From Moraxellaceae bacterium (GTDB lineage: Bacteria > Pseudomonadota > Gammaproteobacteria > Pseudomonadales > Moraxellaceae): a stretch of DNA of 64,000 nt. Under the pieces are notes generated by a model. The model was not told the origin of the DNA. It saw only the letters and a program-made list of their open reading frames with translations, and made no database searches. How positions within the stretch are numbered: position 1 is the first letter of the stretch; each line of letters starts with the position of its first letter. Below, piece after piece: positions 18,388 to 26,989 of this stretch. The translations under genes were made by a program, and so were the position numbers. The stretch covers positions 1 to 64,000 of the forward strand of contig JAQZBP010000008.1 in NCBI GenBank assembly GCA_029237815.1, read 5' to 3'.

Positions 18388-19230
18388 TCAGTCGATGAAG
18401 CGCATCGAGAGATCGATGGCTTTCACGTCCTTGGTCAGCGCACCCATGGAGATGTAGTCGACGCCGGTTTCCGCCACCCGGCGCAGATTGCCGGCGTGGA
18501 TGCCGCCGGAGGCCTCGAGCTTGGCGCGGCCGGCGGTAAAGGTGACGGCGTTCTGCATCTCGTCCAGCGAGAAATCGTCCAGCATCACGATGTCGGCACC
18601 CGCCGCCAGCGCCTGCTCCAGCTCCGCCAGCGTTTCCACTTCGACTTCCACCGGCTTGCCGGGCGCGAGCTCGTGCGCCCGCGCCACCGCCGCGCCGATG
18701 CTGCCGGCGGCCATGATGTGGTTTTCCTTGATCAGGAAGGCGTCGAAGAGGCCGAGGCGGTGGTTCTTGCCGCCGCCGACCTCGACCGCGTATTTCTGCG
18801 CGATGCGCAGGCCGGGCAGGGTCTTGCGGGTGTCGAGCAGGCGCGTGCTCGTGCCGTCCAGCAGCCGGGTCAGGCGGTGGGCGAGGGTGGCGGTGCCGGA
18901 GAGCAGCTGCAGGAAGTTGAGGGCGGCACGCTCGGCGGTGAGCAGGCTGCGCGCCGGGCCTTCGAGGATGAGCAGGGTGGTGTTGGCGTCGGCGGACTCG
19001 CCTTCCTCTACCATCCAGTGCGGGCGGATGCGCGGATCGACCAGGCTGAACACGGCGTCGGCCCAGGGCGAGCCGGCCAGGATCATCGGCTCGCGGGTGA
19101 TGATGCGCGCCTTCGCGAGGTTGCCCTCGGGGATCAGCCCGGCGGTGATGTCCCCGGTCCCGATGTCCTCCTCCAGCGCGGCACGTGCATTGGCCATGAT
19201 GGCGGCATCGAGCATTTCTTCGGGAATCAT
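18388..19230 (-). CDS. nadC: Nicotinate-nucleotide pyrophosphorylase (carboxylating)
   Basis: The 280-residue quinolinate phosphoribosyltransferase of de novo NAD synthesis: quinolinate + PRPP to nicotinate mononucleotide + CO2. Family motifs are plain: [16 protein letters not shown] at the N-terminus, [16 protein letters not shown], the substrate-binding [20 protein letters not shown] block, [20 protein letters not shown], and the [11 protein letters not shown] phosphate-binding segment with [12 protein letters not shown] near the end. Length is normal. It is convergent with the pilin accessory gene and divergent from the DUF1631 gene, the arrangement familiar from Pseudomonas. Confidence 0.95.
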   Translation of the reverse strand: MIPEEMLDAAIMANARAALEEDIGTGDITAGLIPEGNLAKARIITREPMILAGSPWADAVFSLVDPRIRPHWMVEEGESADANTTLLILEGPARSLLTAERAALNFLQLLSGTATLAHRLTRLLDGTSTRLLDTRKTLPGLRIAQKYAVEVGGGKNHRLGLFDAFLIKENHIMAAGSIGAAVARAHELAPGKPVEVEVETLAELEQALAAGADIVMLDDFSLDEMQNAVTFTAGRAKLEASGGIHAGNLRRVAETGVDYISMGALTKDVKAIDLSMRFID

Positions 19231-19385
19231 GCACTTCTCCTCGGGCGGGCGAATACGGTGACGGGCGTGCGGGAATCACTGCCGGGCAACCGGCGACCGC
19301 GTTTGCCCCTCATCAGTATTGGGGTAATCTACCGTCGCTAGCATAACGACTCCAAGAATTTAGCGCGTAGCCAGGCAGATTTTTC

Positions 19386-21812
19386 ATGACGGATGACGTC
19401 AAGCGCTCCCCCGTTCCTCCTTCGCGCCCGACGGCCCAGCAACTGGCCGTGCTGGATGCCCTGCGCACGCGCGGCATGCAGCGCATCGGCGAGCTTCTGA
19501 AGGGCATGCTCGACCGCTTCGCCGATGTCATGCACGGGCTCTCCAAGGATCTGCCCGACGCCCAGCAGCAGGCCTTCATGGACAGCGTGCGCCAGGTGAA
19601 GGCCAAGCGCGAGGACCTGATCACCCAGTTCGGCTCCGCTCTCTCCACCGCCTTCCAGCAGCTGAAGCAGGCGCCGGATCCCAAGATGGCGGGCAAGCCC
19701 GCCGGCATCGATTTCAGCAAGCTCAGCCTCGTCGAAACCGACGACATGGACATCTCCGTGACGGTGGATTCCATGGTGAGCCGTGCCCGCCTGCGCTATG
19801 CGGCACCCCTCAACCTGCTGCGCCGCCGCTATGCCTGGGTGACGGGCCGCCCCGACCTCATCGAGCGCGACGTTCCGCTCGACCCGGTCTGCATCACCTC
19901 CGCCTTCAAGGAGGCGCTGATGCGCGTCGAGGTGCCCGCCAGCCAGAAGGTGGTGGTGCTGCGCGTGTTCAACAAGCTGGTGCTCGACGAGGTCGAGGGC
20001 CTGCTCGAGGAGTGCAACCAGCTCTTCGTGGGCGCCGGCGTGCTGCCCAACATCAAGCCCGAGGCGGCGGCCAATGACGCGGCCAAGAAAGCCAAGCCCA
20101 AGCAGGAGCCGGCCAAGCCCGGCGACACCGCCAAAGGGGTGGACCTCGGCAAGACGCAGCGCGACGCCGAGCAGGCCTTTTCGGCCGTGCAGAGCCTGCT
20201 CAGCCAGAGCGGCATTGCGCTCACTGGCGACGCCGCCGGTGAAGTCATGCCGGCGTCCGGCCAGATCCTCGAGGGCACGCGCTACCACGGCGGCCAGTAC
20301 GTGGGCGGTGGCGGCATCGGCTCGCTCCCGGCCGCGACCGTGGGCGGCAGCGTGGCGGCGGTGCCGCTCGCCCCCATCGAGATTTCGCCGACGGCGACCG
20401 TGCAGCGTGTGGAAACCCCGGACCTCGTCAGCCGCCTCTCGCAGATGCAGCAGGATCAGCCGCGCGCGCCGCTGGCCGAGGACGAGTCCTCGCCCACCGT
20501 CGAGGAGGTGCGTACCAGCATCCGCGACAACCTGCGCTCCGATGACGAGACCGTGGAAGCCATCCGGCGTGTCGACGAGGACGTCATCAACCTGGTTTCC
20601 ATGCTGTTCGACATCCTGCTGGGCGACAAGGACCTGCCGACCGCCATGAAGGCCCTGCTCGCGCGCCTGCAGCTGCCCATGCTCAAGGTCGCCCTGCTCG
20701 ACAAGTCATTCTTCAACCAGGACCGCCATCCCGCGCGCCGCCTGATCAATGCGCTGGCCCGTGCCGGTATCGGCTGGAACAGCCGCAGCCCAGGCGGCGA
20801 TGTGCTGTACGGCAGGATCGAGAGCGTGGTCGGCCGCATCCTCGCCGAATTCTCCGATGACCTCGGCCTGTTCGAAACACTGCTCGACGAGTTCTCGGAG
20901 TTCGTGGACCAGCAGAAAAAGCGCGAGGACACCGTCGACAAGCGCACGCGCGAGACGGAAGAGGGCCGCGCCCGTGCCGAGCTGGCCCGTGCCATGGTGC
21001 AGCAGACGCTGAACCGTCGCCTGGCCGGCAAGCAACTGCCCGTCGTGGCCGTGAAGCTGCTGCAGGAGGCGTGGCGCCAGGTGCTCTACATCTGCTGCCT
21101 CAAGGAAGGCACCGACACGGAGGCCTGGAAGCAGGCGGTGAAGGTGGTGGACGCCGTGGTCTGGAGCGTGATCCCCCAGCCCGGCCCCGAATGGACGGCG
21201 CGTCTGGCCGCGCTGGCGCCCAAGCTGCTCAACAGCCTGCGCAAGGGGCTCTCCGGCGTGAACTATGATTCCCTGAGCCGTGATTCGCTGCTGCGCGAGT
21301 TCTCCGAGGTGCACGCCGTGCTCCTGCGCGGCGAGGCGACGGCCACGGTCAGCGTGGTCGACGCCAAGACGGCGGCGGCAAGCCCGGTGCAGGGACAGGT
21401 GGCGGCGGCCGACGTCGCGCGCACCGACGCGGCCCGGCTCTCTTCCGTGGTGCTGCCCGAAGACGAGTCGCAGACCGCGGGCGAGGAAGTACTGCCGGAA
21501 GACAACAGTTTCGTGCAGCTCGTGGCGCGCATGAGCGTGGGTGCCTGGGTGGAGTTCACCGGCACCGACTCGAAGCAGGAGCAGCGCCACAAGCTGGTGG
21601 CGCGCATCCGTTCCGTGGACAAGCTGATCTTCGCCAACCGCCGCGGTGTGAAGGTGGCCGAGATGTCCGGCATGCAGCTCGCGCTCGACATGAGCCTGGG
21701 CCGCGCCCGCGTGCTGGAGGAGGCCGAGTTCGTCGACCGCGCCCTCGAGTCCATGATCGGCAGCCTGCGGACGCTGGGCAGCAAGGCCGCGGCCCAGGGG
21801 GCCTCGGCGTAA
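19386..21812 (+). CDS. DUF1631 family protein with PilZ-like C-terminus
   Basis: A large (808-residue) cytoplasmic protein of the DUF1631 family, commonly found directly upstream of ampD. The N-terminal half is helical with a Lys/Ala/Pro-rich linker (about residues 220-255). The middle carries a region rich in LLDEFSEFVDQQKKREDTVD-type helices. The last ~100 residues (WVEFTG…RHKLVARIRSVDKLIFANRR, then a conserved VAEMSGMQLALDMSLG) resemble a PilZ fold, suggesting possible c-di-GMP binding, although the full RxxxR…D/NxSxxG signature is not clear to me. The gene is followed after 13 bases by ampD. Its molecular role is unknown. Confidence 0.8.
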   Translation: MTDDVKRSPVPPSRPTAQQLAVLDALRTRGMQRIGELLKGMLDRFADVMHGLSKDLPDAQQQAFMDSVRQVKAKREDLITQFGSALSTAFQQLKQAPDPKMAGKPAGIDFSKLSLVETDDMDISVTVDSMVSRARLRYAAPLNLLRRRYAWVTGRPDLIERDVPLDPVCITSAFKEALMRVEVPASQKVVVLRVFNKLVLDEVEGLLEECNQLFVGAGVLPNIKPEAAANDAAKKAKPKQEPAKPGDTAKGVDLGKTQRDAEQAFSAVQSLLSQSGIALTGDAAGEVMPASGQILEGTRYHGGQYVGGGGIGSLPAATVGGSVAAVPLAPIEISPTATVQRVETPDLVSRLSQMQQDQPRAPLAEDESSPTVEEVRTSIRDNLRSDDETVEAIRRVDEDVINLVSMLFDILLGDKDLPTAMKALLARLQLPMLKVALLDKSFFNQDRHPARRLINALARAGIGWNSRSPGGDVLYGRIESVVGRILAEFSDDLGLFETLLDEFSEFVDQQKKREDTVDKRTRETEEGRARAELARAMVQQTLNRRLAGKQLPVVAVKLLQEAWRQVLYICCLKEGTDTEAWKQAVKVVDAVVWSVIPQPGPEWTARLAALAPKLLNSLRKGLSGVNYDSLSRDSLLREFSEVHAVLLRGEATATVSVVDAKTAAASPVQGQVAAADVARTDAARLSSVVLPEDESQTAGEEVLPEDNSFVQLVARMSVGAWVEFTGTDSKQEQRHKLVARIRSVDKLIFANRRGVKVAEMSGMQLALDMSLGRARVLEEAEFVDRALESMIGSLRTLGSKAAAQGASA

Positions 21813-21825
21813 GGGAGAGGCATCC

Positions 21826-22380
21826 ATGGAGATCGGCGCTGACCACTGGTTGCGTCCGGCGCGGCATTGTCCGTCGCCCAACTGCAATCCCCGTCCCGCG
21901 GACGCCGCGGTCGGCCTCGTGGTGGTGCATGGCATCAGCCTGCCGCCGGGCGAGTTCGGCGGCCCCTTCATCGACGAGCTCTTCACCAACTCCCTCGATC
22001 CGGCCCGGCATCCCTATTTTGCCGAGATCGCCGGCCTCACCGTGTCCTCGCACCTGCTCATCCGGCGCGATGGCGAGGTCGTGCAGTACGTCCCCTTCGA
22101 CCTGCGCGCCTGGCATGCCGGCCGCTCCGCCTTCCGCGGCGTCGAGAACTGCAACGACTTCTCCATCGGCATCGAACTCGAGGGCACCGACGACATTCCC
22201 TACGAGGCGGCGCAGTACCACCGCCTCGCAGAGGTGATTCGCACGCTCAACTCCCGTTATCCTTCGACCTTCGGGCACCTGGCCGGCCACAGCGACATCG
22301 CGCCCGGCCGCAAGACCGATCCGGGCCCTGCCTTCGACTGGGGCCGCCTGCACGCCCTGCTGGCGAGTGATAAGGAGTAG
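21826..22380 (+). CDS. ampD: 1,6-anhydro-N-acetylmuramoyl-L-alanine amidase
   Basis: A 184-residue cytoplasmic zinc amidase that removes the stem peptide from anhydromuropeptides during peptidoglycan recycling and so lowers the AmpR-activating signal. Residues matching the zinc ligands of Citrobacter AmpD are visible: His35 (in VVVHGISLPP), His155 and Asp165 (in GHSDIAPGRKTDPGP). Glu117 and Lys163 sit at the catalytic positions. Length is normal. The upstream GGGAGAGG is a good ribosome-binding site. It is followed 3 bases later by ampE. AmpG, which imports the substrate, is at 34428-35807. Confidence 0.95.
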   Translation: MEIGADHWLRPARHCPSPNCNPRPADAAVGLVVVHGISLPPGEFGGPFIDELFTNSLDPARHPYFAEIAGLTVSSHLLIRRDGEVVQYVPFDLRAWHAGRSAFRGVENCNDFSIGIELEGTDDIPYEAAQYHRLAEVIRTLNSRYPSTFGHLAGHSDIAPGRKTDPGPAFDWGRLHALLASDKE

Positions 22381-22383
22381 CAG

Positions 22384-23247
22384 ATGAAGTTGCTGGTGCT
22401 GTTGATCGTGCTGGGCCTCCGGCAGACCGGATTCGGACGCGACCTGTTCGCCACCGCCGCCGGGCTGATGCGGCGCTGGCGCGACGGCTGGCAGGCACGC
22501 GGCGCGCGCGAGGGCTGGAGTGGCGGCGTGGTGCTCGGCTTCATCGTACTGCCGCCGGCGCTGCTGGCCATGGCGGCCGTGGCGGGCATCGCCAGCCTTG
22601 GCGGCGCGGCCGAGAGCCTTGCCATGGGCCTGCTCGGCCTCGTGGTCATGCTCGTCGTGCTGCTCGACCGCGCGCAGCCGGATGCCCTGGGCCGTGAACA
22701 GGACGCCTGGCTGGCCGCCGACGAGATTGCCCGCGACCTGATTGCCGAGGCCGATCCCGTGGCGCTGGAGGCGGCCGCGCAGGCGGAGCTGGCCCGCGCG
22801 CGCGCCGGCCTCGTCGCCGAGCAGCTGCGTGAACTTTTCGCGCCGCTCTTCTGGTTCCTGCTGCTGGGGCCGGTGCCCGCCATCGCCTATTACTTCCTGC
22901 GCCTTTGCGCCGAGGCCCCGGCCACCGCCGTGAGCGCCCCGGCCGCGCGTCTGCTGCACTATGCGGAGTGGCCGGTGGCGCGTGTGCTGGCGCTCAGCTT
23001 TGCGCTCGCCGGCGATTTCGTGGCGACCTGGCAGCACTGGCGGACCGCCGCGCTCGATACTTCACTGGCCGCCGTGCCGCTGCTCGAGGAGAGCGCACGC
23101 GTCGCGCAGCCGGTCGACTCGCGTCTGCCCGCGGATTCGCTGCCGGGCCCCATGCTGGTGAACGCACTGGCCGCCAGCGGCGCCCTGCTGCATCGCGCGC
23201 TGGTGATATGGGTCGTGCTGCTGGCCCTGCACACCCTGTGGCCGTAA
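22384..23247 (+). CDS. ampE: AmpE family inner-membrane protein
   Basis: A 287-residue polytopic membrane protein with about four transmembrane segments (first near residues 49-70, then 76-95, 152-172 and the last at 263-285). Characteristic family features are the N-terminal KLLVLLIVLGLRQ, LFAPLFWFLLLGPVPAIAYY, and the conserved ALSFALAGDF segment. In enterics ampDE forms one operon; AmpE is described as a sensor/transducer-like regulator of beta-lactamase induction, with its exact chemistry unknown. Here it is 3 bases from ampD and overlaps the next gene by 10 bases. Confidence 0.9.
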   Translation: MKLLVLLIVLGLRQTGFGRDLFATAAGLMRRWRDGWQARGAREGWSGGVVLGFIVLPPALLAMAAVAGIASLGGAAESLAMGLLGLVVMLVVLLDRAQPDALGREQDAWLAADEIARDLIAEADPVALEAAAQAELARARAGLVAEQLRELFAPLFWFLLLGPVPAIAYYFLRLCAEAPATAVSAPAARLLHYAEWPVARVLALSFALAGDFVATWQHWRTAALDTSLAAVPLLEESARVAQPVDSRLPADSLPGPMLVNALAASGALLHRALVIWVVLLALHTLWP

Positions 23248-24149
23248 GCCGCCGCCGGCGGGCCGGTCTCCTCTGCCTGCTGCTCTCCTGCATTCCCCTC
23301 GCCGAGGCCCGCCTCAAACTGACCGACGCCGATGGCACGACCGTGGCGATGGCCGGCCCTGCGCAGCGCATCGTGGTGCTGGCGCCGCACCTCACCGACA
23401 GTCTCGTCGCCCTCGGTGCGCGCAAGCAGATCGTCGGCGTGGTCGACGATCATGAGCAGCGCGGCGCGCATGCACGGAGCCTCAGCGGCTTTCCGGTGGT
23501 GGCGGACGCCGGCTCCATCAATTACGAGCGCATGGTCGCGCTGCAGCCCGACCTCGTCCTCGCCTGGGGCGACGGCACGCCGCGCGCCTGGGTGGCGCAG
23601 CTGCGCCGGCAGGGCCTGGCGGTGGCCGTGCTGCGCGCACGCACGCTAGACGACATGGCGGGCGAGGTGGAATTGCTCGGTCGGCTGAGCGGACACGACG
23701 CTGCCGCCAGCAGGCAGGCGCAGGCCATCCGTGCGCAGATCGCGGCACTGACGCAGGACTTCGCGCGTACGCCGCGGCTGCGCTATTTCCACCAGGTCTG
23801 GCGCCAGCCGCTCTACACCCTGAGTGGCGATCACCTGCTCAGCCAGGCGCTGGCGCGCTGCGGCGCCGACAACATCGTGCCGCCGGGCCCGGTGGCGGCG
23901 CCGCTGGTGAGCCCCGAACTCGTGCTGCGCGAGAATCCCGACCTGATCCTCTTCAGTGCGGAGGACGCGGGCGCCAGCCGCAGGTGGTGGGAACGATTTT
24001 CCGCGTTGACGGCCGTGCGCCGGGCGCAGTGGCTGGTGCTGGCGGACAGGCGCCTGACACGGCCGGGGCCAGGCATGCTGTCTGCCATCCGGCCCGTTTG
24101 TGCGCAAATTGCGATCTGGCGCAAACGGACGGATGTGAAACAGCGTTAG
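23238..24149 (+). CDS. btuF: BtuF-like cobalamin (corrinoid) ABC-transporter substrate-binding protein
   Basis: A 303-residue periplasmic binding protein of the BtuF/FepB class. After a signal sequence (RRRR, LLCLLLSCIPLAEA) come the family blocks QRIVVLAPHLTDSLVALGA, a GSINYERMVALQPDLVLAWG segment and LVLRENPDLILFSA. B12 specificity is inferred from the BtuF-like pattern and from btuB and an adenosyltransferase elsewhere in the window. The GTG at 23238, inside the end of ampE, is the best start. No permease or ATPase gene follows, so partners must be elsewhere. SC in the signal could also be a lipobox, leaving anchoring uncertain. Confidence 0.75.
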   Translation: MAVSRRRRAGLLCLLLSCIPLAEARLKLTDADGTTVAMAGPAQRIVVLAPHLTDSLVALGARKQIVGVVDDHEQRGAHARSLSGFPVVADAGSINYERMVALQPDLVLAWGDGTPRAWVAQLRRQGLAVAVLRARTLDDMAGEVELLGRLSGHDAAASRQAQAIRAQIAALTQDFARTPRLRYFHQVWRQPLYTLSGDHLLSQALARCGADNIVPPGPVAAPLVSPELVLRENPDLILFSAEDAGASRRWWERFSALTAVRRAQWLVLADRRLTRPGPGMLSAIRPVCAQIAIWRKRTDVKQR

Positions 24150-24312
24150 GCTAGCGCCGACCGGTTGTCCGCACCGGCAGCAAGAGGGGATAGGCGCTAC
24201 GCTTTGCCACGGCCGGCCGATTCATGCGGGGCCGCCGCAGCCCCGACCGCTGCCCGGTATCGCGGCGCAGTGGAATGACCCGCAACAGCGCACCAGGAGA
24301 CAAGGACACTTT

Positions 24313-26973
24313 ATGGAAGTGGAACGTTTCTATGACGACCAGGATCCGGAGGAAACCCGCGAGTGGCTGGAGGCCTTCGCTTCCGTGGTGGAGCGTGAGG
24401 GCATCGACCGCGCCCGGTTCCTGCTCGAGAAACTCTCCGAGACCGCGCGCCGCACCGGCGTGAACCTGTCCAGCCTGAACACCCCCTACCTCAACACCAT
24501 CGACGTGAAGCACGAGGCGCCGCTGCCCGGTGACCTCTTCATGGAGCGGCGCATCCGCTCGCTGATCCGCTGGAACGCGCTGGCCATGGTCATGCGTGCC
24601 AATGCCAGCGACGACGAGCTCGGCGGCCACATCGCCACCTTCGCCTCGAGCGCGACGCTCTACGACGTCGGCTTCAACCATTTCTTCCGCGCGCCGAACG
24701 ACAGCTTCGGCGGCGACCTCGTTTACTACCAGGGCCATTCCGCCCCCGGCATTTACGCGCGCTCTTTCCTCGAAGGCCGCATCACCGAGCAGCAGCTCGA
24801 GAATTTCCGGCGCGAAGTCGGCGGCAAGGGCCTTTCCAGCTATCCGCATCCCTGGCTGATGCCGGACTACTGGCAGTTCCCGACGGTGTCGATGGGCTTG
24901 GGGCCCATCATGTCGATCTACCAGGCGCACTTCATGAAGTACCTGACCAACCGCGGCTTCATCAAGGATGAAGGGCGCAAGGTCTGGGCCTTCCTCGGCG
25001 ACGGCGAGATGGACGAGCCGGAATCGCTGGGCGCCATCGGCCTCGCCGGCCGCGAAAAACTCGACAACCTCATCTACGTGATCAACTGCAACCTGCAGCG
25101 CCTCGACGGCCCCGTGCGCGGCAATGGCAAGATCATCCAGGAGCTGGAGTCCATCTTCCGCGGTGCCGGCTGGAACGTGATCAAGGTGGTATGGGGCCGC
25201 AAGTGGGATCCGCTGCTGGCGCGCGACGAGCACGGCGTATTGCGCCAGCGCATGGAAGAGTGCGTCGACGGCGAATACCAGGCCTTCAAGAACCACGGCG
25301 GCGCCTACACGCGCGAGCATTTCTTCGGCAAGTATCCCGAGCTGAAGGAGATGGTGGCGCACCTCTCCGACGACGAAATCTTCGAACTCAACCGCGGCGG
25401 CCACGACCCGTACAAGGTGTTCGCGGCCTATCACGCGGCGGTCAACCACAAGGGCCAGCCCACCGTGATCCTGGCCAAGACGGTGAAGGGCTACGGCACC
25501 GGCGCCGGCGAGGCCGCCAACAAGGCGCACCAGTTGAAGAAGCTCGACAAGAGCGAGCTGCGCGCTTTCCGCGACAAGTTCAACGTGCCCTTCGCCGACG
25601 ACGAGCTCGATCGCCTGCCGTTCTTCCGGCCGCACGACGATTCGCCGGAAGTGCGCTACCTGCGCGAGCGTCGCGAGTCGCTCGGCGGCTACCTGCCGGT
25701 AAGACGCAAGGAGAGCAAGCCCTTGCCGCTGCCGGCGCTCTCAGCATTCGCGCCGGTGCTGGAAGGCTCCGACAAGCCCATCTCCACCACCATGGCCTTC
25801 GTGCGTGTGCTCAATATCTTGGTGAAGCAGCAGGGCCTCGGCGAGCGCATCGTACCCATCGTGCCCGACGAGGCGCGCACCTTCGGCATGGAGGGCATGT
25901 TCCGCCAGCTCGGCATCTACTCCAACGTGGGCCAGCTCTACACGCCGGAAGACCGCGACCAGATCATGTACTACCGCGAGGACGTGAAGGGCCAGATCCT
26001 CGAGGAGGGCATCAACGAGGCAGGCGCCATGAGCGCTTGGATCGCCGCCGGCACGGCGTACAGCATGCACGACGAGCCCATGATTCCCTTCTTCATCTTC
26101 TATTCCATGTTCGGCTTCCAGCGCATCGGCGATCTTGCCTGGGCCGCCGGCGACAGCCGCGCCCGGGGTTTCCTGATCGGTGCGACCTCGGGCCGCACCA
26201 CGCTGAACGGCGAAGGCCTGCAACACGAGGACGGCCACTCGCATGTGCTGGCGAGCACGGTGCCCAACTGCGTCGCCTACGATCCGGCCTACGGCTACGA
26301 GCTCGCGGTGATCATCCAGGACGGCCTGCGCCGCATGTATGGCGAGAACGAGAGCGTGTTCTATTACATCACCACGCTGAACGAGAACTACGCGCAGCCA
26401 GCCATGCCGGCCGGCTGCGAGGAAGGCATCCTGCGCGGCCTGTACCTGCTGAAGGAGGCCGCGCCACTGGCGACGAAGACCGTGCAGCTGATCGGCGCCG
26501 GCGCCATCCTGCGCGAGGTCGAGGCAGCGGCTGAGATCCTCGCCGAGGTCTTCGGCGTGCGTGCCAACGTGTGGAGCGCGACCAGCCTGAACGAGTTGCG
26601 CAAGGAGGCCCTCGAGGCGCAGCACTGGAACCTGCTGCATCCGCTCGAGGAGCCGCGGCTGCCCTGGGTCACACAGCAGCTGCGTGGCACCCGCGGGCCC
26701 ATCGTCGCCGCCACCGACTACCTGAAGATCCACAGCGAGCAGATCCGCGCCTTCCTGCCGGGGCGCACCTACTACACGCTCGGCACCGACGGCTTCGGCC
26801 GCTCCGATTCGCGCGAGCAGCTGCGGCATTTCTTCGAGGTGAACCGCTACTTCATCGTCATTGCCGCGCTCACCGCGCTGGCCGACGACGGCGAGGTCGG
26901 CCGCAGCGTGGTCGACGACGCCATCCGGCGCTTCGGTATCAATCCCGAAAAACCGTATCCGCCCCGCGTGTGA
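24313..26973 (+). CDS. aceE: Pyruvate dehydrogenase E1 component, homodimeric type
   Basis: An 886-residue thiamine-diphosphate enzyme, almost the same length as E. coli AceE, that decarboxylates pyruvate and reductively acetylates the E2 lipoyl groups. Visible markers: VERFYDDQDPEETREWLEA at the N-terminus, the ThDP motif GDGEMDEPESLGAIGLA ending in NLIYVINCNLQRLDGPVRG, GHDPYKVFAAYHAA, the transketolase-like central domain around VPDEARTFGMEGMFRQLGIY, and FFIFYSMFGFQRIGDL. A good AGGAGACAAGGA Shine-Dalgarno region precedes the ATG. aceF follows after 16 bases. No lpd gene is present here. Confidence 0.97.
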   Translation: MEVERFYDDQDPEETREWLEAFASVVEREGIDRARFLLEKLSETARRTGVNLSSLNTPYLNTIDVKHEAPLPGDLFMERRIRSLIRWNALAMVMRANASDDELGGHIATFASSATLYDVGFNHFFRAPNDSFGGDLVYYQGHSAPGIYARSFLEGRITEQQLENFRREVGGKGLSSYPHPWLMPDYWQFPTVSMGLGPIMSIYQAHFMKYLTNRGFIKDEGRKVWAFLGDGEMDEPESLGAIGLAGREKLDNLIYVINCNLQRLDGPVRGNGKIIQELESIFRGAGWNVIKVVWGRKWDPLLARDEHGVLRQRMEECVDGEYQAFKNHGGAYTREHFFGKYPELKEMVAHLSDDEIFELNRGGHDPYKVFAAYHAAVNHKGQPTVILAKTVKGYGTGAGEAANKAHQLKKLDKSELRAFRDKFNVPFADDELDRLPFFRPHDDSPEVRYLRERRESLGGYLPVRRKESKPLPLPALSAFAPVLEGSDKPISTTMAFVRVLNILVKQQGLGERIVPIVPDEARTFGMEGMFRQLGIYSNVGQLYTPEDRDQIMYYREDVKGQILEEGINEAGAMSAWIAAGTAYSMHDEPMIPFFIFYSMFGFQRIGDLAWAAGDSRARGFLIGATSGRTTLNGEGLQHEDGHSHVLASTVPNCVAYDPAYGYELAVIIQDGLRRMYGENESVFYYITTLNENYAQPAMPAGCEEGILRGLYLLKEAAPLATKTVQLIGAGAILREVEAAAEILAEVFGVRANVWSATSLNELRKEALEAQHWNLLHPLEEPRLPWVTQQLRGTRGPIVAATDYLKIHSEQIRAFLPGRTYYTLGTDGFGRSDSREQLRHFFEVNRYFIVIAALTALADDGEVGRSVVDDAIRRFGINPEKPYPPRV

Positions 26974-26989
26974 GGAAAGGAGTGAAGGC

